NCBI GenBank assembly: GCA_016190625.1 | Contig: JACPQF010000157.1 | Span: 1 to 34,188, forward strand | Source: Chloroflexota bacterium | GTDB taxonomy: Bacteria; Chloroflexota; Dehalococcoidia; JACPQF01 | Length of the DNA: 34,188 nucleotides | Direction of reading: 5' to 3' | Part shown: one piece after another, positions 23,417-30,300 of the stretch | Layout: the number at the start of each line of letters is the position of its first letter | Position numbering within the stretch: the first letter of the stretch is position 1 | Translations under genes and position numbers: made by a program | Notes under the pieces: model-generated | What the model saw: the letters and a program-made list of their open reading frames with translations, nothing else | What the model was told of the DNA's origin: nothing | Databases searched by the model: none

Positions 23417-24304
23417 ATGATCACAGTAGACATCCATGTTCATCTGGCAGAGATACCGGACCAGGTGCCAAAGTGGTGGGCCGAGGAGCTCTACCGGCCC
23501 TTCGGCCTGGAGTTCCCGCCGACCAATGGCAAGCTAGCGGTAGAGCTCTTGGACGAGGCAGGAATCGACGTCGGCTGCGTTATGGCCGCCGACTACCGCC
23601 GGACCACCCACCATCCCGACCATCCCCACGAGCACGAGCTGCTGATCTCCAATGACTACGTCGCCGCCGAGGTGCGGAAACACCCCGGCCGGCTGGTGGG
23701 AGTGGCCAGCGTGGACCCCTTGAGAGACCCTCAGGGCGCCGTCATCGAGCTGGAAAGGTGTGTAAAGGAGCTGGACATGAGGGCCCTCAAGCTCTATCCA
23801 ACCTATAACCACTTCTATCCCGCCGACGAACGCCTATTTCCCCTGTACGAGAAAGCCATCGAGCTCGACATCCCGGTCCACTTTCACATGGGTTGGACGC
23901 CTCTCATCAACGCTCCGATGAAGTTCCAAGACCCCGTCCTCTTGGACGACGTGGGCATAGCCTTTAGGCAGCTCAAGGTAATCGTGGCTCATCTGGGCTA
24001 TCCCTGGGTCGACCAGGGCATCTGCTTGGTGGCAAAGCATCCTAACTTCTATTGCGACATGGCCTACTGGGGCGGTTTCGGCCCCGAGTTCCTCTATCAG
24101 GCGCTGCTGAAGCTGAAGTCAATCAACGCCATTGGCAGGGTGCTCTACGGCTCGGAAAACGTGTGCACCACCACCTTCCCGGAGGTTTACCGGCAGGTGA
24201 ACGGCGCGGCCGAGCGGCTGGGCCTGCCCCGAATCACCGCCGAGGAGATGGCCAACATCATGGGAGGGACGGCGGCTGAGCTTTATAAGATAGGGAAGAG
24301 TTAG
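23417..24304 (+). CDS. Amidohydrolase-2 family protein under B12 riboswitch control
   Basis: 295 aa. A TIM-barrel amidohydrolase of the ACMSD-like/Amidohydro_2 group, with N-terminal HxH in VDIHVHLAEIP, His in PVHFHMGWTP, and His in VIVAHLGYPWVDQG. The usual late Asp of LxGSD is Glu here (VLYGSENVCTT). Such enzymes decarboxylate or hydrolyse small acids with a divalent metal; the substrate is unknown. GAAGGGGGAG precedes the ATG. It is the only gene downstream of the cobalamin riboswitch, an unusual target: it implies the reaction is needed when B12 is scarce, or that it acts in corrinoid-ligand metabolism. That is inference. Confidence 0.88.
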   Translation: MITVDIHVHLAEIPDQVPKWWAEELYRPFGLEFPPTNGKLAVELLDEAGIDVGCVMAADYRRTTHHPDHPHEHELLISNDYVAAEVRKHPGRLVGVASVDPLRDPQGAVIELERCVKELDMRALKLYPTYNHFYPADERLFPLYEKAIELDIPVHFHMGWTPLINAPMKFQDPVLLDDVGIAFRQLKVIVAHLGYPWVDQGICLVAKHPNFYCDMAYWGGFGPEFLYQALLKLKSINAIGRVLYGSENVCTTTFPEVYRQVNGAAERLGLPRITAEEMANIMGGTAAELYKIGKS

Positions 24305-24306
24305 CC

Positions 24307-24503
24307 TTACCGCGATGCCTTCTGATACGTCCCCACGAGCTGCGCTTGCGCCAGAATGTGGCCTTGCATGGCGTCGAGCCCGGCGTTGGTGCTTGTCCTG
24401 GCGCCGGGCTAGGTCCGGGCGCTCCGGCGCAGGCCGTGGCCGTTAGCTCTAATGCCAGGTAGATTGCTGCCAAGAGATATCCGGCGCGCTTGTCCGCAAT
24501 CAT
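24307..24503 (-). pseudogene. Probable lipoprotein remnant
   Basis: The ATG at 24503 opens a lipoprotein-type signal (KRAGYLLAAIYLALELTATA followed by CAG) and a Pro-rich stretch (PSPAPGQAPTPG). In another frame the same DNA ends with a plausible C-terminus (DAMQGHILAQAQLVGTYQKA, then SR and TAA at 24307). This looks like the two ends of a secreted protein joined by a large deletion with a frame change. No domain is left to name it. It lies tail to tail against the amidohydrolase. Confidence 0.35.
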
Positions 24504-24504
24504 G

Positions 24505-24806
24505 GTTTCCACCCAATGTCCACGGTTACCAACCCAGCAAGAAACATCTGCTCTGCCGCTCGGATTGTACGGTATTTCCGAGGGGGAGTCAACTCGGTTG
24601 CAACATGGCCTGGCCCTTGGCTACTGGCCGTTGACTACTTTACATCGTTCTCCAAATTAGCTATACTCCACCCATGCAAACGGACCGACGAGGCGCAGAT
24701 CGGGCCTTGTGTGGCGGGGGTACGGCAAAGCCCTCGACCAATAGAACGGCATGCCGGTTGAGTGGCGTCAGTGGGGCGAACGGCAGAACGCGAAGGAAAC
24801 CAGGCG
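24505..24806. other. Intergenic stretch upstream of the RiPP cluster
   Basis: No gene is recognised; the small open frames here lack ribosome-binding sites and domains. It contains the probable cluster promoter at 24639-24667. Confidence 0.5.
24639..24667 (+). promoter_or_regulatory. Probable promoter of the RiPP cluster
   Basis: TTTACA, 17 bases, TATACT, about 140 bases before the PqqD-like start. Confidence 0.6.
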
Positions 24807-25118
24807 ATGAGATCGAATAGGTCTTCCGGGGTCGGCCTGCTGTCCCGCATAGCCAGGGGCAAGCGACAGGTTTCCGCCGATCTGGGGAAGGAAGTTGTCC
24901 TCCTTGGCCTCGACTCAGAGGAGTACTACGGACTGGAAGGCGTGGGGGCGCGGATCTGGGAGGCCATCGCCGAACCGCGCACGGTGGAGGAGATCCTGGC
25001 TATCGTTCTAGACGAGTACGACGTGGACCCCGGTCGGTGCGAGCGGGATCTGCTGGCGTTGGTGCAGGAGCTCACGGCTACGGGGCTCGTACAGGTCACG
25101 GATGGGGCGGACGCGTAG
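24807..25118 (+). CDS. PqqD-like RiPP recognition element (lasso B1-type)
   Basis: 103 aa from the ATG at 24807 with AAGGAA upstream. The winged-helix RRE pattern is clear: QVSADLGKEVVLLGLDSEEY, YGLEGVGARIWEAIAEPRTV, EEILAIVLDEYDV, then CERDLLALVQELTATGLVQV. Such proteins bind the leader peptide of a RiPP precursor and bring it to the processing enzymes. A lasso-type precursor with a matching leader is encoded 3.7 kb downstream. In lasso systems the RRE (B1) is normally followed by, or fused to, the B2 protease; no B2 is present here. Confidence 0.92.
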   Translation: MRSNRSSGVGLLSRIARGKRQVSADLGKEVVLLGLDSEEYYGLEGVGARIWEAIAEPRTVEEILAIVLDEYDVDPGRCERDLLALVQELTATGLVQVTDGADA

Positions 25119-25210
25119 GTTTTGGTCCTGCGCCCCCAGCTCCGGCGAGCGGGGGGTGCTGACTAGCGGCGCCCTGTGGCTGGCCGGCTCTGTCCCGCCT
25201 CTGGCCTTTC

Positions 25211-26287
25211 TTGGCGACGAAGAGGAACCCGAAGGGCGGTGAGAAGAAAGCCGTGGTCCAAGGCTGTTCGGCGTCAGGGCGCGTCTTGGGAGACGACGGG
25301 CGAGGGGATCACCTACGGGAGTACACCCTCTACGGACTCCGCGTTCGCTCGGAGGTCCCGCTTCCGGCATCGATCTGCCAGCGCTTCTCGCCGTGGGATG
25401 ACCACGACATAGAGCTCCGGTGGGGCGAGCGAACCACGCTACCTGACCGGCCACCGTCCGGAAGGGTCGTGGCAGAGCTGGTGCCCGGCCACGGACGGGG
25501 CTACGTTCTTGTGGATGCCGGGACCGGCTACGCGCTTCGCTTCCACGGGACGTGTCAGTTCTGGATTGCTCGCGATCTGCGTTCGGTTTGGGTTCACCTC
25601 CCACCGGAGGTAGCGCCTGATTTGGCCGCCTTGCTGTTTGTCGGAAATGTGCTTGCTTGTATTCTTACCTTGGCCGGCGAGTACGTCCTGCACGCCAGCG
25701 CCGTCGAGGTGGGAAACGTGGCGCTGGCCTTTGTCGGCGGCTCGGGGATGGGGAAGTCCACCCTCGCGGCCCTGCTTTGCGCCAGCGGCGCCCGCCTCAT
25801 CGCCGACGACCTGCTCCGGCTGCAACCTCAAGGGCGGCGCTTTCTCTGCTATCCCGGCGCAGGGGAGATCCGGCTGCGCCAGCAGGCCGCCGAACTCGCC
25901 CGCGGCCTTCCGGCTCTGGCATCGGAAACGACGGCGGATGGGCGCGTGGGCGTGAAGCTGGACCATCCGGGTTCCCGGCCGGCGTTGGGCGCGATCGTGA
26001 TCCCTCGCCCGTCACGGCAATGTCACGCGGTACGGCTCGAGCGGCTGACCTGTTCCAGTGCGCTCCTTTTGTTGATGACTCACCGCAGAGTGCAGGGGCT
26101 GCGGCAGGTTGAGCATGTTCAAGCCCAGTTCCAGCAGTTTGCCCATGTCACCGCCAGCGTTCCGGTCTTCGAGGCGGAGATTCCTTGGGGACCGCCGTTC
26201 TCTCCCGCCATAGCGGAGGAGTTGTTGCAGGGTGTCGGTTTGGTGGTGCACCAAACGGAAACCGACGCGATCAGGAGTCGAGGCTGA
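25211..26287 (+). CDS. HPr-kinase-like tail kinase 1 (lasso K-type)
   Basis: 358 aa as drawn. The beginning (YTLYGLRVRSEVPLP) and the pairing of LHASAVEV with the Walker A loop FVGGSGMGKSTLAALL (about 178-190), then LIADDLLRL, are the signature of HprK-related kinases in RiPP clusters. Known relatives phosphorylate the C-terminal Ser of lasso peptides (paeninodin type). The core here has Thr12 and Ser14. The start is uncertain: the TTG at 25211 has no good ribosome-binding site, and a GTG at 25253 is also possible. Its TGA overlaps the ATG of the next ORF by one base, so translation is coupled. Confidence 0.85.
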   Translation: MATKRNPKGGEKKAVVQGCSASGRVLGDDGRGDHLREYTLYGLRVRSEVPLPASICQRFSPWDDHDIELRWGERTTLPDRPPSGRVVAELVPGHGRGYVLVDAGTGYALRFHGTCQFWIARDLRSVWVHLPPEVAPDLAALLFVGNVLACILTLAGEYVLHASAVEVGNVALAFVGGSGMGKSTLAALLCASGARLIADDLLRLQPQGRRFLCYPGAGEIRLRQQAAELARGLPALASETTADGRVGVKLDHPGSRPALGAIVIPRPSRQCHAVRLERLTCSSALLLLMTHRRVQGLRQVEHVQAQFQQFAHVTASVPVFEAEIPWGPPFSPAIAEELLQGVGLVVHQTETDAIRSRG

Positions 26288-26832
26288 TGTTCGACAAGCT
26301 GCGCGGGTACGGCGTCAACGGATATTCAACGGATAAACGGATAGGCGACCATTCCCCAGCCGTTTATCCTAGATTCTGCATTAACTCGCGAGTCGCCGAG
26401 GCTGTAGGGGCGAAGCATTGGCGCAAGGCCTTCGACCTATCCTTCACGCTCCTTCGCCAATGCTTCGCCCGCCCCGCTCTCGCCCTGCGACCAAGCTTGT
26501 CCGATAGGACCAGGCCCCTCGCGCCAATGCACCGGGCGGGCGAAGTCCTTCTCGGAAGGACAAAGTTTGTTGGGAGCTCCGAAGCAACTGGTTCCGTCCT
26601 TCCGGGAAGGGCTTCGCCCCTACGACTTTGGTCAGCCGCACTGCTGTCCCAAGCTAAGTGGCATGGCTCTTTCGAGTTAGTGCGAAATCTAGGTTATCCG
26701 TTGCCCCATCCGGTGACGCCTTACCCGGTGCGCCGTCGCCCGCTCTTCTTGTTGAAGGCCATTGGCGGGAGCGTGGCGGCACAAATCACGCGTCGCCAGG
26801 CGCTGGGGCGGACGGCGGAGGTGGGCCTATGA
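26287..26832 (+). CDS. Coupled ORF invaded by repeats, function unknown
   Basis: 181 aa. The ATG overlaps the upstream kinase stop (TGATG) and the TGA overlaps the cyclase ATG (ATGA), so this is a genuine coupled gene position. The middle (about codons 12-113) is repeat DNA: a GTCAACGGATATTCAACGG element and the large GTAGGGGCGAAG inverted repeat at 26404-26623, read through without a stop. Only the first codons (MFDKLRGYG) and the last part (LGYPLPHPVTPYPVRRRPLF, LLKAIGGSVAAQITRRQALG, RTAEVGL), with strongly GC-biased third positions, look like original coding sequence. It sits where a B2 leader peptidase could stand, but no Cys-His-Asp transglutaminase motif is visible. Confidence 0.5.
   Translation: MFDKLRGYGVNGYSTDKRIGDHSPAVYPRFCINSRVAEAVGAKHWRKAFDLSFTLLRQCFARPALALRPSLSDRTRPLAPMHRAGEVLLGRTKFVGSSEATGSVLPGRASPLRLWSAALLSQAKWHGSFELVRNLGYPLPHPVTPYPVRRRPLFLLKAIGGSVAAQITRRQALGRTAEVGL
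26404..26623. repeat. Composite GTAGGGGCGAAG inverted repeat (MITE-like)
   Basis: GTAGGGGCGAAG at the left end is answered by CTTCGCCCCTAC at the right end, 220 bases overall. Inside are nested pairs such as GGCGAAGCATTGGCG with CGCCAATGCTTCGCC and GTCCTTCTCGGAAGGAC. It is the largest member of the dispersed palindrome family in this window and lies in frame in a coupled ORF. Confidence 0.85.
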
Positions 26833-28649
26833 CCGTACCGCCGCTGGCGAACCTGTTTGCCATCCACGACCCCGACCCGGCGATGCTGGACGCCACCAGG
26901 CGAGACCTGCAGGGCAGCGAGGAGTTTGCGGAGGTGTGGCGTCCCGCCCCCGGCTGGGTGGCTGCCGCCGCGCCGTTGCCCCATGGAACACCCGACGATA
27001 ATCGCGTTCGTCAGCATCGACTCGCCTTTGCCGAGGGGCGGGATGTGGTGCTAGATCGGTGCGGCGAAGACCCGACCCTGCGTATAGGTGAGATCGCGGA
27101 GCTTGCCGACTTCAACCCTGGCCGCCTGTCTTCGCTGCCCGGCGACTTTGGCTTCATCCGCTTTCGGGCGGATGGGTGCGCCACGGTGGTGCGCTCTTGC
27201 GGCGGGCTGGTGCCGTTCTACATGGGGCGATTTGGGGACCGTTTCGCCATCTCCACCCGGCTGGGGGACTTCGTCCGCTATCTTCCCGACGAGCCGCGGC
27301 TGGACGCGCTGGTGAACGCGACCTGGGCCGTCGGTTGGGGCCTTTTCCCCGACGGGAGAACGCCGGTGGCCGGCGTGTCCCTGCTGGAGCGGGGGTGGTT
27401 TGCCCTGATAGAGGACGGGGAGCAGAAGGCGACCGGATCCTACTGGAACCCCCGGCCAAGGCGGATCCCCTATCCCACGCCGGCGTTGGCCCGCGAGCAC
27501 GCCCAGCGTCTGCGGAGCCTGCTCGTCGAAAAGCTGTCGCGGGACCTGGACCCCGACGACGGGAATCTCCTCACCTTGAGTGGCGGGGTGGATTCCTCCT
27601 CTCTGGCCGCCCTGGCCGCCGGCGTGGTGGGCCGCAAGGTATGGACCTGGTCCTTGCTGCCCCCCAAAGATAGGGAGGATCTGATCCAGCATGAGATGTC
27701 CTACATAGAGCCGCTGGCCGAGCGGTACGGGTTCGCCCGGCGTTGGTCCGTTTACTACCGCCAGGGGATGGGGTTGGACCTGTGGCGCGCCTTTCCCCCG
27801 CCCGCCTTTCCCGTCCTCCATCCGGCGCTTTGCAGTCTGCCGGCGGTGGTCCGTGAGGCGCCGGTGCGCGTGCTGTTTGGCGGCGAGTTTGCCGACGAGG
27901 TGTGTGGCTCGATCTTCACTTTGCCGGATTGGGCGGAGCACCTATCGGCGTCTAGGATGCTGCCAGACCCCGGGCTGTGGCTGAGACATCCGCGAAGGCT
28001 GGAGTGGTGGGCGACACATCGCCTGGCGGCGCGGCGGGGACAAGAAGCGTTGCCCGTTCTCAGGGATCTCCTCCAGATGGATCTGGCGACAAGAAAGCCT
28101 CTGGTCTTCTTTCACCCCACGGTGCAGGAGGAGTATCTGAACTGGTGGGAGCAGAAGAGAAAGGAGCTAAGGGCGGATCCAGGTCCCTGGCGGCACTTGT
28201 CGCTACGGGCGAGTACGACGGATGCTTTTGTCCCCATGAACTGGGAGGCGTGCAGCGCCCTGGGGATAAGGCGCTCCTTGCCTTTCTTCAATCGGGAGGT
28301 GCTGGAGCTCGCCTTCGCCTGCCACCCGGCAGAGCTCTACGGCCCCGGCACCAAGAAGCTACTCCGGACGGCGGTCTCTGGCGATGTCCCGCCGCGGAAC
28401 CTTTACCGGGCGGACAAGGGCGGGTGGGGCGCTTTCCTAACTAGATCAAGGGAGTCTGTACAGGAGCCGCTGCCGCAGGAGCCGCTGCCAGTCGAGCTGG
28501 AGGCTGTTCTGGCTCCTCAGGTTCTCTTGCGGACGCTAGAATCGGTTGGCTACTGGCAGTTTGGCTGCCTTACCCGCCTTATCTTGTTCGTCGAGTCCGT
28601 GCGGTCCCGGCGGTTTGGGCGGGGGACAGGAAAACCCTTGAGGGATTGA
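26829..28649 (+). CDS. Asparagine-synthetase-like macrolactam cyclase (lasso C-type)
   Basis: 606 aa from the ATG at 26829. The N-terminal third is a class-II glutaminase-like fold (LSSLPGDFGFIRFRADG), but no Cys follows the initiator Met, so ammonia is not made. The C-terminal part is an ATP-pyrophosphatase with the PP loop LSGGVDSSSLAALAAG (about 250-265), LFGGEFADEVCG, and later RSLPFFNREVLELAFACHP. Lasso cyclases use this fold to adenylate an Asp/Glu side chain and close a macrolactam with residue 1 of the core. GCGGAGG lies upstream. It directly precedes the precursor gene. Among Asn-synthase-like proteins the context makes the cyclase role likely. Confidence 0.88.
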   Translation: MTVPPLANLFAIHDPDPAMLDATRRDLQGSEEFAEVWRPAPGWVAAAAPLPHGTPDDNRVRQHRLAFAEGRDVVLDRCGEDPTLRIGEIAELADFNPGRLSSLPGDFGFIRFRADGCATVVRSCGGLVPFYMGRFGDRFAISTRLGDFVRYLPDEPRLDALVNATWAVGWGLFPDGRTPVAGVSLLERGWFALIEDGEQKATGSYWNPRPRRIPYPTPALAREHAQRLRSLLVEKLSRDLDPDDGNLLTLSGGVDSSSLAALAAGVVGRKVWTWSLLPPKDREDLIQHEMSYIEPLAERYGFARRWSVYYRQGMGLDLWRAFPPPAFPVLHPALCSLPAVVREAPVRVLFGGEFADEVCGSIFTLPDWAEHLSASRMLPDPGLWLRHPRRLEWWATHRLAARRGQEALPVLRDLLQMDLATRKPLVFFHPTVQEEYLNWWEQKRKELRADPGPWRHLSLRASTTDAFVPMNWEACSALGIRRSLPFFNREVLELAFACHPAELYGPGTKKLLRTAVSGDVPPRNLYRADKGGWGAFLTRSRESVQEPLPQEPLPVELEAVLAPQVLLRTLESVGYWQFGCLTRLILFVESVRSRRFGRGTGKPLRD

Positions 28650-28748
28650 GGTGAGAGCGGATGTCTACGCAGTATCGTTGCAGCAGTTCGCATCGACATT
28701 GAGCGGCCAAGCTCATTGTTGCGACGGAGCAGTTCGCACCATTAGGCT

Positions 28749-28776
28749 GTAGGGGCGAACGGCCGTTCGCCCCTAC
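28749..28776. repeat. Perfect 28-bp GTAGGGGCGAACGG palindrome, second copy
   Basis: Identical to 6909-6936. It lies between the cyclase and precursor genes, 50 bases before the precursor ATG. Nearby, AGCAGTTCGCA occurs as a direct repeat at 28682 and 28728. No T tract; it could attenuate or separate expression of the precursor. Confidence 0.9.
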
Positions 28777-28828
28777 GATCGCTCAATACCTTAGCAGTTG
28801 GCTATAGAGAAGGAGGCTGGTCAGAGGA

Positions 28829-29002
28829 ATGGAGAAGGAAGAGCGGAAGTCCACGGCTGGCGAGAGACACCAGGGGGGAGTGAGGGGCCATGAGAGAAAA
28901 CCCTACGCAACCCCAAAGTTGTCCAAGCTAGGGAATGTAAAGGAATGGACAAAGGGAAGTGCTTATGTGGCGGAGCCTGACGCAGGTACCATCAGTGGCT
29001 GA
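28829..29002 (+). CDS. Lasso-peptide-like RiPP precursor (57 aa)
   Basis: The ATG at 28829 follows AGGAGG (12 bases) and AGAGGA. The C-terminal half carries a textbook lasso leader motif, YATPKLSKLGNVKEWT (Y-x-x-P-x-L-x-x-L-G-x-V, then Thr at position -2). Next come K and the predicted core GSAYVAEPDAGTISG of 15 residues. Gly1 can form a macrolactam with Glu7 or Asp9. Tyr4, Thr12 and Ser14 are the possible decoration sites. The leader is longer and more charged at its N-terminus than usual (MEKEERKSTAGERHQGG). A GTG at codon 18 is an alternative start that would trim it to 40 aa. It is the natural partner of the RRE, cyclase and tailoring genes around it. Confidence 0.85.
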   Translation: MEKEERKSTAGERHQGGVRGHERKPYATPKLSKLGNVKEWTKGSAYVAEPDAGTISG

Positions 29003-29062
29003 TTCCGAGGTACCACCTGCCGCGTGACTGGGAGATGGCGAACAGGGCGGCGCTTGGGATAA

Positions 29063-30205
29063 ATGAACAACAGTTGGTCCAGTGATGTGGGTAAGCGTCT
29101 TTTCTTCGTCTACCGTTTCCCAGTTCGCCGCACCCTGGCGGCAATCGAACGGGGCGAGCTGCCAGAATCTTATGCAATGGGCTACCACAGATGCGGGCAG
29201 CACGGATTCGACGTGTCTTGCTTCGACGGCGAGGACTGGAGCAGATCGTGGCAGGCGCTGGCTCGCGCCATCAACCCGCCAATGGCGAAGCTGCTGGGCG
29301 TTCCCTTTGACGCTTCCGGCGCCTTGCATTCTCTGGGCGCCATGAGAGATAGGGACCTGGTGTTCACCATCTTGGATGGGGCGGGACTGCCCGTGATGTT
29401 GCTCCGGCTTTTCAGGCTGCTGCGAACGCCGGTCGTCCACCACACCGGGGAGCTGATCAAGCAGTTCCGGACGGCGCAAGGGAGTCTGCGCTGGCGGCTG
29501 GCCCGGCGGCTGCTGCGCCAGGCGACCTGCATCGTGTGCGATACCCGGACCCAAGAGGAGTGGCTGACCGGATTCATGCAGATTCCCTCCAGCAGCGTCT
29601 TGTGTCTGAACTCCATCGCCGGCGTCGACCTGGAGTTCCTCGACGGGAGGCCGGTCACCGACGAAGGGTTTGTCTTGTGCGTGGGCCGGGAGCGGCATCG
29701 GGACTTTGAACTGCTGTTTCAGGTAGCGCGGCAGCTTCCTCACGTGGATTTCGTCGCCGTGGGCACTGGCAAGCGATTCGCCGGCCTCGACGCTCCTGCC
29801 AACGTCCGGACCTTCGTCGACCTTCCCTACCTGAAGGTGGTGGATCTCTATCGGTCCGCCCGGCTGGTGGCGTTGCCCCTCAAGGACAACCGTTATTCCA
29901 TGGCGGGCCGCGTGGTCGGGGAGGCCATGGCTTTGGGCAAGGCGGTCGTGCTCTCGAACGTCGAGGCGCTACGCGGTATCGGTCCGCTGGAGTCGGGAGA
30001 ATGCTGCGTGCTCGTCGATCCCGGCGACCTCGGCCAGTTGACCGAGGCGGTTCGACGGCTTTACAATGACGCCGCCCTGCGGGAGACGTTGGGCCAAAAG
30101 GCGAAGGTTGTGGCGAGAGATTGCTTCAGTCTCGACCAGTACGTTGCGCGTATGTCGCAATTGTTCACAAGGATAGCCGGGGAACGCCAGATCACGCGTT
30201 GGTAG
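29063..30205 (+). CDS. GT4-like glycosyltransferase in the RiPP cluster
   Basis: 380 aa, GT-B type. The C-terminal Rossmann domain reads GFVLCVGRERHRDFELLFQV, VRTFVDLPYLKVVDLYRSAR and YSMAGRVVGEAMALGKAVVL followed by SNVEALRG, the nucleotide-sugar site of GT4-like enzymes. The N-terminal domain carries TPVVHHTGELIKQF. No signal peptide; cytoplasmic. It begins 60 bases after the precursor stop, so the peptide or a lipid/sugar carrier linked to it is the probable acceptor. Sugar and acceptor are unknown. The ribosome-binding site is weak (GGGATAA). Confidence 0.85.
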   Translation: MNNSWSSDVGKRLFFVYRFPVRRTLAAIERGELPESYAMGYHRCGQHGFDVSCFDGEDWSRSWQALARAINPPMAKLLGVPFDASGALHSLGAMRDRDLVFTILDGAGLPVMLLRLFRLLRTPVVHHTGELIKQFRTAQGSLRWRLARRLLRQATCIVCDTRTQEEWLTGFMQIPSSSVLCLNSIAGVDLEFLDGRPVTDEGFVLCVGRERHRDFELLFQVARQLPHVDFVAVGTGKRFAGLDAPANVRTFVDLPYLKVVDLYRSARLVALPLKDNRYSMAGRVVGEAMALGKAVVLSNVEALRGIGPLESGECCVLVDPGDLGQLTEAVRRLYNDAALRETLGQKAKVVARDCFSLDQYVARMSQLFTRIAGERQITRW

Positions 30206-30300
30206 GAGACGCTGGCGGTCTTGGAACACGGCGGCGGGCGGCCCCCACCCTCGAGGAGGGTGACCGGAAGAGTTTTCACCCGGTCAGCAATGAGAAGGAA

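Noticed and set aside
27051-27941. 296-aa minus-strand ORF inside the cyclase gene
   Set aside because: Antisense shadow; Pro/Gly/Gln-rich with no domain, whereas the plus frame carries the PP-loop motif.
28661-28702. 13-codon mini-ORF (MSTQYRCSSSHRH) after GAGGTGAG, as a second precursor or leader peptide
   Set aside because: Too short, lacks the lasso leader motif; the 57-aa gene at 28829 is a far better precursor.
28928-29743. 271-aa minus-strand ORF overlapping the precursor and glycosyltransferase
   Set aside because: Antisense shadow of the glycosyltransferase; no ribosome-binding site or family pattern.
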